Part shown: positions 1 to 8,702 of the stretch, piece by piece
How positions within the stretch are numbered: position 1 is the first letter of the stretch
Layout of the letters: the number at the start of each line of letters is the position of its first letter
Assembly (NCBI RefSeq): GCF_029360775.1
Contig: NZ_JARKMZ010000002.1
Span: forward strand, 62,001-126,000
DNA length: 64,000 nucleotides
Direction: 5' to 3'
DNA from: Daejeonella sp. H1SJ63
GTDB lineage: Bacteria; Bacteroidota; Bacteroidia; Sphingobacteriales; Sphingobacteriaceae
The notes under the pieces: model-generated
What the model was told of the DNA's origin: nothing
What the model saw: the letters and a program-made list of their open reading frames with translations, nothing else
The model's database searches: none
Translations under genes and position numbers: made by a program

Positions 1-59
1 TTATTTGAGATCCTGCTCATTTTCAATACTCTTTATTTATTTTCGTCCAATTTTTATAT

Positions 60-821
60 ATGTCCCTGAGATTCGGAAGATTACTGCTTGTTTTTTTGTT
101 TATGGGTCTGTATTCCTTCCACGCTGAGGGTCAGGATCTGACTAAAACTGTTATTAAACAGAAAATGGCTGTTGTGGGTTATTCATCAGACTTTGAATTC
201 TCTCCCAAATTGTCATTAAGTGCCGAGATTCAGGAGCGTATCAGTTTTGATCCATACAGGCAGTCTCAAATGTTCGTAAAATCTCAGATCAGTTTTGAGG
301 CCTTTAAGGATTTTACTTTTGCAAACGGATTTGCCTATTATCTGAATACTCCCATCGATCAGGGCTTGTCAAAATCATTTAAAGTGCCCGAAATCAGGCT
401 TAATCATGATTTTAAATACAGCCATGATTTAAGATCTCTTGAGCTGGGGCATCGCATCAGAATGGAGGAGCGATTTATCAAAAAACGCTTGGGCGATTCA
501 CTGCTAAGCGGCACCAGGTTTGTAGAACGTATATCTTATTTGCTTTCGCTTAATTATAAATTGAGGGAGTCAAAGCATCATGATCTTTATTTTAAACTGA
601 GTGATGGGATCTTTGTTAATGCAGGGAAGGGAATGGCACATAATACTTTTGACCAGAATCGTTTTTATGCCGGACTTAATTATCAGCTGCTAAAAAATCT
701 GACTGTTGAAGTGGGGTATATCAATCTCTATCAGCAACGTATTTCTATTTCCCGGTTAGAATATTTAAATCGTAATATTGCAAGTTTAGCGATCAGTCAT
801 AGTGTAAAATTATATCACTAG
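60..821 (+). CDS. DUF2490-type beta-strand-rich exported protein
   Basis: This 253-residue protein has a hydrophobic N-terminal stretch (about residues 6-24) ending in an export-type cleavage region near AEGQD, so it should be secreted to the periplasm or outer membrane. The rest alternates short amphipathic strands with aromatic residues, and the pattern of F-x-N-G-F..Y and N-R-F-Y-A-G-L-N-Y-Q resembles DUF2490 proteins, which are thought to be small outer-membrane barrels of unknown role. The ATG lies only 37 bases before the next gene's start region on the same strand, so the two may be cotranscribed. The family call is from recognition of overall pattern, not a catalytic motif; function is unknown. 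Confidence 0.7.
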   Translation: MSLRFGRLLLVFLFMGLYSFHAEGQDLTKTVIKQKMAVVGYSSDFEFSPKLSLSAEIQERISFDPYRQSQMFVKSQISFEAFKDFTFANGFAYYLNTPIDQGLSKSFKVPEIRLNHDFKYSHDLRSLELGHRIRMEERFIKKRLGDSLLSGTRFVERISYLLSLNYKLRESKHHDLYFKLSDGIFVNAGKGMAHNTFDQNRFYAGLNYQLLKNLTVEVGYINLYQQRISISRLEYLNRNIASLAISHSVKLYH

Positions 822-858
822 TGCTCCCGCAATTTATTACCGGTTTAACATTCATGAT

Positions 859-3054
859 TTGGCAAAGAAGGTATTTTTAATAACCCCTCCATTTACTCAG
901 TTAAATACGCCATACCCTGCTACGGCATATTTAAAGGGCTTTCTGAATACCAGAAACATTTCAGCCTGTCAGGCAGATCTTGGTATAGAGGTCATTCTTG
1001 AGCTTTTTTCTGCAAGCGGGCTTAACAACTTGTTCGGGCAGATAGGCTGTTCCGATACTTTTTCTGAAAATGCAAAGCGGATAATTGCTTTAAAAGAGCA
1101 CTATATCAATACCATAGATGCGGTAATATCTTTTTTACAAGGGCATAATCCAACTTTGTCCCACCTTATCTGTCAGGATGATTTTTTACCTGAAGCATCG
1201 CGCTTCGCGCAGCTTGAAGAGCTGGACTGGGCATTTGGAACTATGGGTACCCAGGATAAAGCGAAGCATCTGGCAACACTTTATCTGGAAGATATTTCTG
1301 ACCTTATTGTGGAATGCATCGACCCTAATTTTGGCTTTAGCAGATATGCAGAGAGACTGGGACGTTCAGCATCAAGCTTTGATGAAATATATGAGGCACT
1401 GAAGCTTGATCTGACCTTTACCGACAAGCTTTTGATCAGAATACTGAAAAGTAAAATTGAGAAGATTAAGCCCGAATTGCTTTCTTTATCTGTGCCATTT
1501 CCGGGAAATTTGTACGCCGGATTTCGTATTGCTCAATGGCTGAAGAAACATTATCCGGAAATTAAAATTGTAATGGGAGGGGGCTTCCCCAATACAGAGC
1601 TGCGTTCTGTTTCAGATGCACGTGTATTTGAGTTCCTTGACTTTATATGTTTGGATGACGGGGAAGCTCCGATTGAACATCTATGCGAGTATCTGGACGG
1701 AAAGCGGAATCTGAAGGAGCTGAAACGAACATTTGCCCTGATTGAAGGGGCTGTGACTTACTGCAATGGAAGTACTTCAGCTGATTATAAACAATTCGAA
1801 ACCGGAACTCCCGATTACAGCGATCTTCCGCTCGAACGGTATATCTCAGTTATTGAGGTAGCCAATCCTATGCATCGAATGTGGAGCGATGGCAGATGGA
1901 ACAAACTAACCATGGCACATGGCTGCTACTGGGGGAAATGTACATTTTGCGATATTTCACTTGACTATATAAAGGTTTATGAACCTATTGCGGCCGGATT
2001 ACTTTGCGACCGGATGGAGCAACTGATCGAACAAACCGGACAGCGGGGGTTCCATTTTGTTGATGAGGCGGCACCACCTGCCTTGATGCGATCTCTGGCA
2101 CTCGAGATCATCAGACGAAAAATGACAGTTACCTGGTGGACCAATATCAGGTTTGAGAAGAGCTTTACGAAAGATCTCTGTATGCTGCTTAAGGCATCAG
2201 GATGTATCGCTATTTCCGGCGGACTTGAGGTTGCATCAGACCGCTTACTTGAACTGATTCAGAAAGGTGTTACTGTTGAGCAGGTTGCAAGAGTATGTCA
2301 TCATTTTACAGAGGCCGGTATCATGGTTCATGCTTATCTGATGTATGGCTTCCCAACACAGACTGCTCAGGAGACTATTGATTCATTGGAGATGGTCAGG
2401 CAGATGTTTGAAGCGGGTGTACTGCAGTCGGCATTCTGGCATCAGTTTGCGATGACTGCACATAGTCCGGTTGGGATGTACCCTGAAAAGTTTAATGTCC
2501 AAAGAGCTTGCAGTACCATTGGAACTTTCGCTAATAACGATCTGGTTCATCTTGATAAAAGCGGCGCTGATCATGAATTATTCAGCTATGGACTGAAGAA
2601 ATCCCTGTTTAATTACATGCATGGCATCTGTTTTGATTACCCTCTTCAGGAATGGTTTGAGCATAAAGTACCGAAGACGAAGGTTGATCCGCAATTTATT
2701 GAACGCTCACTGATGAAAGATGATTCATTCATAATCAAACCGGATGCGAAAATAGTTTGGTTAGGTACCCAGCCTGAACTCAGCAGCTTTACAAAAAACA
2801 AAAAAGGCAGACAATGGCAGGTATCGGAACTGAAGTTTTATGATAAGAAAGGAAATTTCAGTGTGCAGATGAGCGAAGAACAAGCCAATTGGCTGATAAA
2901 GGTTTTGCAGAATGCAAGTCCGGAAAATAAGGAGCTGATGACCTATCGCAGGGTCAGGGAAGATTTTGAAAACTCTTTGGGAGAGGATTTTGAGCCTTTC
3001 TGGTATGCTAAGGCTATAAATACTTTAAGGCAGAATAATTTGCTGGTACTTTAA
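859..3054 (+). CDS. B12-binding-type radical SAM protein
   Basis: A 731-residue radical SAM enzyme. The N-terminal half (about residues 190-260) carries a Rossmann-like cobalamin-binding-type segment ending in the typical GGGFPN stretch after an LSLSVPFPGN strand. The central part has the iron-sulfur cluster motif C356-YWGK-C361-TF-C364, spaced CX4CX2C, followed by WTNIR and GGLEVASDRLLELI, typical of the AdoMet barrel. Such proteins do methylation, methylthiolation or rearrangement chemistry; the substrate cannot be told. I do not see a clear DxHxxG cobalamin-ligand motif, so true B12 binding is uncertain. Translation must begin at TTG (859): the only nearby ATG (854) is in another frame. 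A hairpin terminator follows at about 3.14 kb. Confidence 0.8.
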   Translation: MAKKVFLITPPFTQLNTPYPATAYLKGFLNTRNISACQADLGIEVILELFSASGLNNLFGQIGCSDTFSENAKRIIALKEHYINTIDAVISFLQGHNPTLSHLICQDDFLPEASRFAQLEELDWAFGTMGTQDKAKHLATLYLEDISDLIVECIDPNFGFSRYAERLGRSASSFDEIYEALKLDLTFTDKLLIRILKSKIEKIKPELLSLSVPFPGNLYAGFRIAQWLKKHYPEIKIVMGGGFPNTELRSVSDARVFEFLDFICLDDGEAPIEHLCEYLDGKRNLKELKRTFALIEGAVTYCNGSTSADYKQFETGTPDYSDLPLERYISVIEVANPMHRMWSDGRWNKLTMAHGCYWGKCTFCDISLDYIKVYEPIAAGLLCDRMEQLIEQTGQRGFHFVDEAAPPALMRSLALEIIRRKMTVTWWTNIRFEKSFTKDLCMLLKASGCIAISGGLEVASDRLLELIQKGVTVEQVARVCHHFTEAGIMVHAYLMYGFPTQTAQETIDSLEMVRQMFEAGVLQSAFWHQFAMTAHSPVGMYPEKFNVQRACSTIGTFANNDLVHLDKSGADHELFSYGLKKSLFNYMHGICFDYPLQEWFEHKVPKTKVDPQFIERSLMKDDSFIIKPDAKIVWLGTQPELSSFTKNKKGRQWQVSELKFYDKKGNFSVQMSEEQANWLIKVLQNASPENKELMTYRRVREDFENSLGEDFEPFWYAKAINTLRQNNLLVL

Positions 3055-3120
3055 TATATACCCCGGGGGCTAAGTCTTCCTCCAAGCCATTAAACACGTT
3101 TTTCTTAAATAGTATCAAAA

Positions 3121-3160
3121 AAAACAGGCCGGCAGAGTGAAAATTATGCCAGCCTGTTTT
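3121..3160. terminator. Bidirectional hairpin terminator
   Basis: Two 14-base arms (3121-3134 and 3147-3160) pair with a single C/A mismatch that becomes a G-U wobble in minus-strand RNA. The stem is flanked by A-runs on the left and T-runs on the right, so it can end transcription of the radical SAM gene (+) and the M28 peptidase gene (-), which converge here. Confidence 0.75.
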
Positions 3161-3177
3161 CAGGGTTTGATCTGTTT

Positions 3178-4731
3178 TTAATTTACACCCCCTTTACGGT
3201 TTGGGCCGCGTTTTACAGGCCATGATATTGGCGATCCGGTATCCGGATTGATTGGCAAAATACTTTTTTCGCGTGATGCAGGAGTTGGATCTTCACTTGC
3301 CATATATGCCATAATTGCGGTCAGGATGGCATTTTTCTGTACATCATCAAATACGATCTTATCATAAGTATCGCGGTTGGTATGCCAGGTATACGTTCCG
3401 TAAGCCCAGTTTAATGAACTCAATGAAAATGCAGGTACTCCGGCTGCAACAAAGGATGCATAATCAGAACCTCCGTTTCCGGGAGTGCCGGGAAAATTAT
3501 GTTTTATCTCTGATCTTATTTCTGCCGGCACCGGCTGTAACCATCTGTTAATATAGCTGTAGGCATGTAAAAACCCTTGTCCTGAAATGTCGATCACTCT
3601 GCCGGTTCCGTTATCCTGATTGAAAAGGGCCTGAATATTTCTTACAATTTCAGGATGATCTTCAACAAATGCTCTTGAGCCGTTTAGTCCCTGCTCTTCG
3701 TTACCCCAGTGACCAACCAGAATAGTTCTTTTTGGACTTGGGTAAACTTTTTTCAGGATCCTCATGGCTTCAAGCATAGTGATTGTTCCGGTAGCATTAT
3801 CAGTAGCACCGGTTCCTCCATCCCATGAATCAAAATGTGCAGATAGCATGACATATTCTTCAGGCTTTTCAGCTCCCTTAATTTCTGCAATGGTATTGAA
3901 AGTTGGTACCATTCCCAGTTGTTTGGAATCTGCGCGAAGGCTGATCTGAGGGTTAATGCCTGATTCAGTTAGACGGTAAAGCATTCCGTAATCTTCCAGA
4001 GCAATATCAATAGTTGGAATCTTTGTAGTTTGGGCACCGAAAATTTTATTTACACCAAATCCTGCCGACCAGTTGGAAGCTATAATGCCGGCCGCTCCTG
4101 CTTCTTCAATAGCGATTGCCAGTGTTTTTGGAGTTAGTCCGGTTTTGCTGATACGCTTACGCCATGCATTTGTAGCTGCAGTACGCTCGGCCTTCATTTT
4201 CTCAAGAGATTCTTTGGTGGCAAACTCTTCCCAGTTTCTGTCATCTCTTCCTGTTGGCTGCTGCATAGAGATCATAACGAACTTACCCTTTACATTTGGT
4301 AACCAGTTCTGAAAGGCGATTGAATCGGCTGCATCAGCCAGAATGATTGTTTCAGCAGTAATTGTTTTTCCATGGGTTGATGGACTCCAGGCTAGCTGCA
4401 TTCCTTCCAGCGACTCTGTACGTGGGTGCACCATATCAATATGAGTGATACCCCTTTCCCATCCGCGCCATTCTCCCCATTTTTCATTTTTAGCCGGTAT
4501 ACCCCAGCTTTCGTATTTTTCAACTGCCCAGTCATGAGCCTTTTTCATTTGTGGGGTACCTACAAGCCTCGGACCGATACCATCGGTAAGCTCATGTGCC
4601 AGTTTTTTTAATTGTGAGTTTTCGGTAGCCTCTTTGATGATTTTTTCAACTACAGCCTCTTTGTTTTGGCCAAATGTTAAACTTCCTGAAAACAATATGG
4701 AAGCCGATAACAGAAGTATAGATTTTCTCAT
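3178..4731 (-). CDS. Secreted M28-family zinc metallopeptidase
   Basis: The reading frame is open from 4854, but the signal peptide MRKSILLL...LTFGQ begins at the ATG at 4731, which gives 517 residues and leaves about 170 bases for divergent promoters; I chose that start. A protease-associated insert occupies about residues 130-270. The M28 zinc-aminopeptidase core shows every expected ligand: H299-x-D301, bridging D311, the E345-E346 pair in GNEEQG, D373 and H450 in TWHTN. The family removes N-terminal residues or cleaves dipeptides at a di-zinc centre, and the signal peptide places it in the periplasm or outside. The neighbouring divergent gene is an exported CBM9-like protein. Natural substrate unknown. 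Confidence 0.9.
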   Translation of the reverse strand: MRKSILLLSASILFSGSLTFGQNKEAVVEKIIKEATENSQLKKLAHELTDGIGPRLVGTPQMKKAHDWAVEKYESWGIPAKNEKWGEWRGWERGITHIDMVHPRTESLEGMQLAWSPSTHGKTITAETIILADAADSIAFQNWLPNVKGKFVMISMQQPTGRDDRNWEEFATKESLEKMKAERTAATNAWRKRISKTGLTPKTLAIAIEEAGAAGIIASNWSAGFGVNKIFGAQTTKIPTIDIALEDYGMLYRLTESGINPQISLRADSKQLGMVPTFNTIAEIKGAEKPEEYVMLSAHFDSWDGGTGATDNATGTITMLEAMRILKKVYPSPKRTILVGHWGNEEQGLNGSRAFVEDHPEIVRNIQALFNQDNGTGRVIDISGQGFLHAYSYINRWLQPVPAEIRSEIKHNFPGTPGNGGSDYASFVAAGVPAFSLSSLNWAYGTYTWHTNRDTYDKIVFDDVQKNAILTAIMAYMASEDPTPASREKSILPINPDTGSPISWPVKRGPNRKGGVN

Positions 4732-4901
4732 TAAATTGAAATATTTGATGTATAAAAGATTTCGGGTTACGAAGATATTAAATTGATTGAAAATGAACAG
4801 TCTGAAGCTTAGTGGTTTGTCAGGAATTTTCACGTTATCTTTCAGGCTTATCATGCACCCGGATATTCTTCTTAATTTTCAAACCTGTTAAACATGATCT
4901 G

Positions 4902-6026
4902 ATGAAAACACCCAAAAGGCTTTATTCAATATTATTTTGCAGTATAGTTTCTTTATGCGTATTGAATAATTCAAATGCTCAATCCCGATTTGCCGGTAAA
5001 GAAGAATTATTGTCAACTCCCCGGAAATATACCGCCTTTTATACCAAAGATGCCCCGCTTGTTGATGGAAAGCTGGACGATACTGTCTGGAAGAATGTTG
5101 GCTGGACAGAACATTTTAAGGATATAGAAGGGAATAAAAGGCCTGTTCCAACCTGGAATACCCGGGCAAAGATGACATGGAATGACCAGGGACTTTATAT
5201 TGCTGCCGAGCTTCTTGAACCTCATATATGGGGAACATTGAAGAATTATGATGATATCGTTTTTCATGATAATGATTTCGAAGTCTTCATAGATCCGGAT
5301 AATGATACGCATCGATATTATGAGTATGAAGTAAATGCATTGAATACCATGTTTGACCTTTTTATGTCAAAGCCATACCGTAATGGCAGCGGTGCAATGA
5401 TTCCTTATAATGCTCCGGGCATGAAATGGGCAGTAGATATTCAGGGGACATTAAATAATCCTTCAGATACCGATAAAGGCTGGACTGTTGAAATATTCAT
5501 TCCGTTCTGGGCTGTAAGCATAGCTAATTCACCGAAAGTTCCGGCTGATGGTGATTTCTGGAGAATTAATTTTTCGCGTGTGGAATGGGATACGGAAATT
5601 AAAGACGATAAGTATGTAAAAAAGAAAGGTCCCGATGGCAGGAATTTGCCTGAGCATAACTGGGTTTGGTCGCCACAGGGGGTGATAAATATGCATTTTC
5701 CTGAAAGATGGGCCTATCTTCATTTTAGCAAACAAAGCTCAGGTGATCATTTAAATTCATTTATCATTCCATACAGTGAGGAACAAAAGAAATACATTTG
5801 GCATATCTATTACCTGCAGAAGGATTATTTACAGAAGCATCAGACCTACGCATCTGATCTGAGTAAATTAGGGGTTAAAGATTTAAGCTTTAACATAAAT
5901 GGTAAACAAAATAAACTATGGATGGAAGCCACCAGCAGACAGTTTATGGTTTATATCAGCAGTGATGAGCATGTTTACAGTGTGAATGACGAGGGACTTG
6001 TTCAGCATATACTGAATGGAAAGTAG
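4902..6026 (+). CDS. Exported CBM9-like carbohydrate-binding protein
   Basis: The frame opens at 4812, but the ATG at 4902 starts a clear signal peptide (MKTPKRLYSILF...NNSNAQ), giving 374 residues; I prefer it. After the signal, residues about 45-230 match the CBM9/DUF1083 pattern: DGKLDDTVWKNVGW at the beginning, then the NDFEVFIDPDND and HRYYEYEVNALNT strands with conserved acidic and aromatic residues, then FIPFWA and WRINFSRVEW. CBM9 modules bind sugar chain ends in xylanases, but stand-alone homologues like this one are common in Bacteroidota and have no established partner. No catalytic domain is attached. Its stop lies 9 bases from the stop of the convergent ydcF-like gene. Confidence 0.8.
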   Translation: MKTPKRLYSILFCSIVSLCVLNNSNAQSRFAGKEELLSTPRKYTAFYTKDAPLVDGKLDDTVWKNVGWTEHFKDIEGNKRPVPTWNTRAKMTWNDQGLYIAAELLEPHIWGTLKNYDDIVFHDNDFEVFIDPDNDTHRYYEYEVNALNTMFDLFMSKPYRNGSGAMIPYNAPGMKWAVDIQGTLNNPSDTDKGWTVEIFIPFWAVSIANSPKVPADGDFWRINFSRVEWDTEIKDDKYVKKKGPDGRNLPEHNWVWSPQGVINMHFPERWAYLHFSKQSSGDHLNSFIIPYSEEQKKYIWHIYYLQKDYLQKHQTYASDLSKLGVKDLSFNINGKQNKLWMEATSRQFMVYISSDEHVYSVNDEGLVQHILNGK

Positions 6027-6035
6027 TGCGTGTAT

Positions 6036-6791
6036 TTAGTTATATCCCTTTAATTTATAGACCAATATACCGGCTATTTCATGCAATAATACTTCCCAGC
6101 GGTTGATATTTTCAGTATCAGGAATTATCGTGTTTGCCGGGTTATAGCTTTGTTCCCTGTACATCCCATCGATAGGATGTACTGCAACATTCAATCCCAC
6201 TTTTTTAAAGCAGGCTTGCGCTCTTCTCATATGCCATGCAGAAGTGATCATGACCGAGCTCTTTATTCCTTCAGATTCTACAATTTTTTTACTTTCAACA
6301 GCGTTTTCGTAAGTATTTCTGGATATGCTGTCAATTAGTACTGCTGAATCCGGCACGGCACAATATCTCACCAGAAAATCCTTTGCCAGAGCAGATTCTC
6401 TGGTATCATCGATCAGACTGCCGCTTCCACCGCTAATGATAATCTTCTTGATCCGACCCTTTTTATAGAGCATCAGTCCCTCAGTCAATCTGTCTGCTCC
6501 CGTTCCAAAGCTAAGAGTGTTATAGATATCATCTTTTCCCATAAACCCGCTGAGGATGATTCCTGCATCATAGGTCTTTTGAGCCTCCGTTCGGTTTCTA
6601 ATCTCCCAAATTCCATATAACTGATTGATAATAAGTGGATTGGTAAAGAATAGCAGCAGTCCCGCAAAAGCGGCAATAATTTTTTTTCGGGTTGCCTGCT
6701 TTTTTACCAGAAGAGCAGTAATTGATAATAAAAGTAGTAAAACTGTTGGCGATATCAGGAAATCCAGAAGCTTTGAAAGGATGAAAAACAT
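6036..6791 (-). CDS. YdcF/ElyC/SanA-family (DUF218) membrane protein
   Basis: 251 residues with two N-terminal membrane helices (about 8-27 and 36-55) followed by a periplasmic DUF218 domain. The domain shows its usual landmarks: the DAGIILSG strand, G-ADRL-EG-LYK, KIIISGGSGS, the S-RNTYENA motif and the TSAWHMRRA stretch. Relatives in E. coli (ElyC, SanA) affect envelope integrity at low temperature or vancomycin resistance, apparently through peptidoglycan or lipid-carrier metabolism, but no biochemical activity is firmly assigned. It is monocistronic here, transcribed against the CBM9-like gene and divergently from the porP/sprF-type gene. Confidence 0.88.
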   Translation of the reverse strand: MFFILSKLLDFLISPTVLLLLLSITALLVKKQATRKKIIAAFAGLLLFFTNPLIINQLYGIWEIRNRTEAQKTYDAGIILSGFMGKDDIYNTLSFGTGADRLTEGLMLYKKGRIKKIIISGGSGSLIDDTRESALAKDFLVRYCAVPDSAVLIDSISRNTYENAVESKKIVESEGIKSSVMITSAWHMRRAQACFKKVGLNVAVHPIDGMYREQSYNPANTIIPDTENINRWEVLLHEIAGILVYKLKGYN

Positions 6792-7018
6792 ATAATCTGT
6801 GTTGATCTAAAGGCATATAGTTATCCAAATTAAGTCAATTAAATTATAATAATCAGGAAGAAACCAAATTCACTATCGATGCGTAGGTATTTGAAATGAA
6901 ACAAATTGAGATTAGAAGCGTAGACAGTACTTGAGTGAAGTTCTGGTCAGTTTAAATCAAAGAAAAAAGCTGCCAGGATATTTAGCCATTTCTAAATAAA
7001 TGGACTGATAAGCATATC

Positions 7019-7957
7019 ATGAAAAGCATCCTTCAGAGTTATATTTTTCTCGTTCTAGCAGGACTGCAGATAATTCTGGGATCAAACCGGTCTTTTGCCC
7101 AGCAAAAGGCAATGTTTAGTCAGTATATGTTTAACGGACTTGTGATCAACCCCGCATATTCTTCTGTTGACGATGCACTGAATATTACCGCATTAGCCAG
7201 AAAGCAATGGGTTGGATTTGAAGGAGCACCCAATACCCAAACCTTTTCTGTCCATAGTCCGATTAAGGAGTCTAATACATCTGCAGGCTTTATTTTTATG
7301 AGAGATCAGATCGGTGAGGTAATTACCGAGAACGGTGCTTCAGGTACCCTGGCTCACCGGGTTGAGGTTGGTGATAATACTTATTTCGCACTGGGCTTAA
7401 GCGGAGGTTTAAGTAAATATGTGGGGATGTATAGCCAGTCCGGAAGTGCCTCTGCCGCTCAGGATCCTGTATTTGCGGATCAGAATTCTATGAGAATGAA
7501 CCTTGGTTTCGGTATGATGTTTTTTTCCAAGCAGTTTTATGCAGGGTTTTCATCTCCCTATTTTTATTACCGCGACTTAGAAAATGCGTCTTCCACTTCC
7601 GCTTCCTATAAGCCACATTATATTTTGCAGGGAGGATATCTGACAGATCTGTCTGATGATATCAAATTTAAGCCTAATGTGTTGATTAAATATGTGAACG
7701 GCTCTCCGATGCAGATTGATTTGAATGCTAATTTCCTATTTAAGGAAACTATCTGGATCGGTGCTTCTTTGCGTTCAATGGATTCGCTTGATCTGCTTGC
7801 AGAAATGCAGGTTACTCCGAACATTCAGCTGGGATATTCCTACGACTTTACTACATCAAGACTTGCTGCAGTAGAAAAAGGCTCGCACGAGATTGTATTG
7901 AACTTTCGTTTAAGTAACAGAGGAAAGTCAAGCACCCTGCCTAAATGTTATTTTTAA
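7019..7957 (+). CDS. PorP/SprF-family type IX secretion membrane protein
   Basis: A 312-residue protein with a signal peptide ending near SFAQQKA. The first mature segment, QKAMFSQYMFNG-VINPAY, is the hallmark of the Bacteroidetes PorP/SprF family, which are outer-membrane barrels accompanying the type IX secretion machinery; they are often paired with a specific large secreted protein and link it to the cell surface. The remainder is a run of beta-strands ending with an aromatic-containing strand, as for an outer-membrane barrel. No large secreted partner gene with a type IX sorting domain is next to it in this window, so this looks like a solitary paralogue. The 227 bases upstream hold no gene. 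Confidence 0.92.
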   Translation: MKSILQSYIFLVLAGLQIILGSNRSFAQQKAMFSQYMFNGLVINPAYSSVDDALNITALARKQWVGFEGAPNTQTFSVHSPIKESNTSAGFIFMRDQIGEVITENGASGTLAHRVEVGDNTYFALGLSGGLSKYVGMYSQSGSASAAQDPVFADQNSMRMNLGFGMMFFSKQFYAGFSSPYFYYRDLENASSTSASYKPHYILQGGYLTDLSDDIKFKPNVLIKYVNGSPMQIDLNANFLFKETIWIGASLRSMDSLDLLAEMQVTPNIQLGYSYDFTTSRLAAVEKGSHEIVLNFRLSNRGKSSTLPKCYF

Positions 7958-7963
7958 GTAGTT

Positions 7964-8245
7964 TTATTCAACGCTGACAGTCAAACCTTCCTGCTGTAGA
8001 ATTTTTCGGTATACTTCAACTTCGGTGTAAGAACCTTCAAGAATAATACATTTCCCGTCGTTGTGTACAGTCCATGCAATACGTTCTGCCTGCTTCTCTG
8101 TATAATCCAGATATTTGATAAGGCAATGGATAACATGTTCGAAGGTATTGGTGTCATCATTCCATAAGATCAGACGATGATTTACTTTCAAAGCGGATAA
8201 GACTTCTTCGAGAGTGAGTGTCTCTTCCTGTACCTGTGTTCCCAT
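7964..8245 (-). CDS. clpS: ClpS, adaptor of the ClpAP/ClpCP protease
   Basis: 93 residues with the ClpS fold: the NDDTNTFEHV segment (the N-degron pocket with the conserved Asn-Asp-Asp and Thr), the AxxIAWTVHNDGK helix and the EVEVYRKILQQEGL C-terminal helix. ClpS delivers proteins with bulky hydrophobic N-terminal residues to a Clp AAA+ unfoldase (N-end rule). It lies 42 bases downstream of the RidA-like gene on the same strand and may be read through from that operon, although no shared function is evident. Confidence 0.92.
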   Translation of the reverse strand: MGTQVQEETLTLEEVLSALKVNHRLILWNDDTNTFEHVIHCLIKYLDYTEKQAERIAWTVHNDGKCIILEGSYTEVEVYRKILQQEGLTVSVE

Positions 8246-8287
8246 CCTGCAAAAATACAGAATGGATACAGATTATGTAATGAATTA

Positions 8288-8686
8288 TTAAATATGATTA
8301 TTGCTGATGATTGCGGTGGCTTCTATTTCAATCAGTAAATCGGGATGGATCAGTTTGCTCACCTCCACCATGCTTGTTGCCGGCTTAATATCTCTGAAAA
8401 ACTCAGCATGTGCTTTGCCTGCCTCTTCCCACTGACTGATATCAGTTACATACATTCTGGTTCTGACCACATCTTTGATAGATGCCCCGGCCTGATGCAG
8501 TGATCGCTCTATTTTCTGTAAGATGAACATGGTCTGTTCATAAAGATCGTTTTTGCCGATCAGGGTATCACCTTCAACGGATGTTGTTCCTGAAACTTCG
8601 ACCTGTTTCCCAACCCTTACTGCACGGCTATAGCCAACCCGATCCTCCCAGACAGATCCCGAAGCGATATTAATACGTTTTTCCAT
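8288..8686 (-). CDS. RidA/YjgF-family protein lacking the catalytic arginine
   Basis: 132 residues with the YjgF/RidA (chorismate-mutase-like) trimer fold: N-terminal SGS-WED-GYSRAV-VG strands, the LHQAGAS-KDVVRTRMYVTDI stretch and the C-terminal EVSKLIHPDLLIEIEATAI. True RidA enzymes, which hydrolyse reactive enamine/imine intermediates, carry an Arg in the ARS-type turn just before this last segment; here the turn reads PATSM, so the arginine is missing. That places it with the Rid4-7-like subgroups whose activity is unclear. It is 16 bases downstream of the dienoyl-CoA reductase gene and probably in the same operon, hinting at a role alongside acyl-CoA metabolism. Confidence 0.85.
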   Translation of the reverse strand: MEKRINIASGSVWEDRVGYSRAVRVGKQVEVSGTTSVEGDTLIGKNDLYEQTMFILQKIERSLHQAGASIKDVVRTRMYVTDISQWEEAGKAHAEFFRDIKPATSMVEVSKLIHPDLLIEIEATAIISNNHI

Positions 8687-8702
8687 GGTATTTAGAATTT
8701 AA

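Noticed and set aside
3178-4854. N-terminal extension of the M28 peptidase frame to 4854
   Set aside because: The extra 41 codons precede a normal signal peptide at 4731 and overlap the leader of the divergent gene, so the extension is probably not translated.
4812-6026. N-terminal extension of the CBM9-like gene to 4812
   Set aside because: A standard signal peptide begins at the ATG at 4902, and the upstream part would have an unusual leader overlapping the extended M28 frame.
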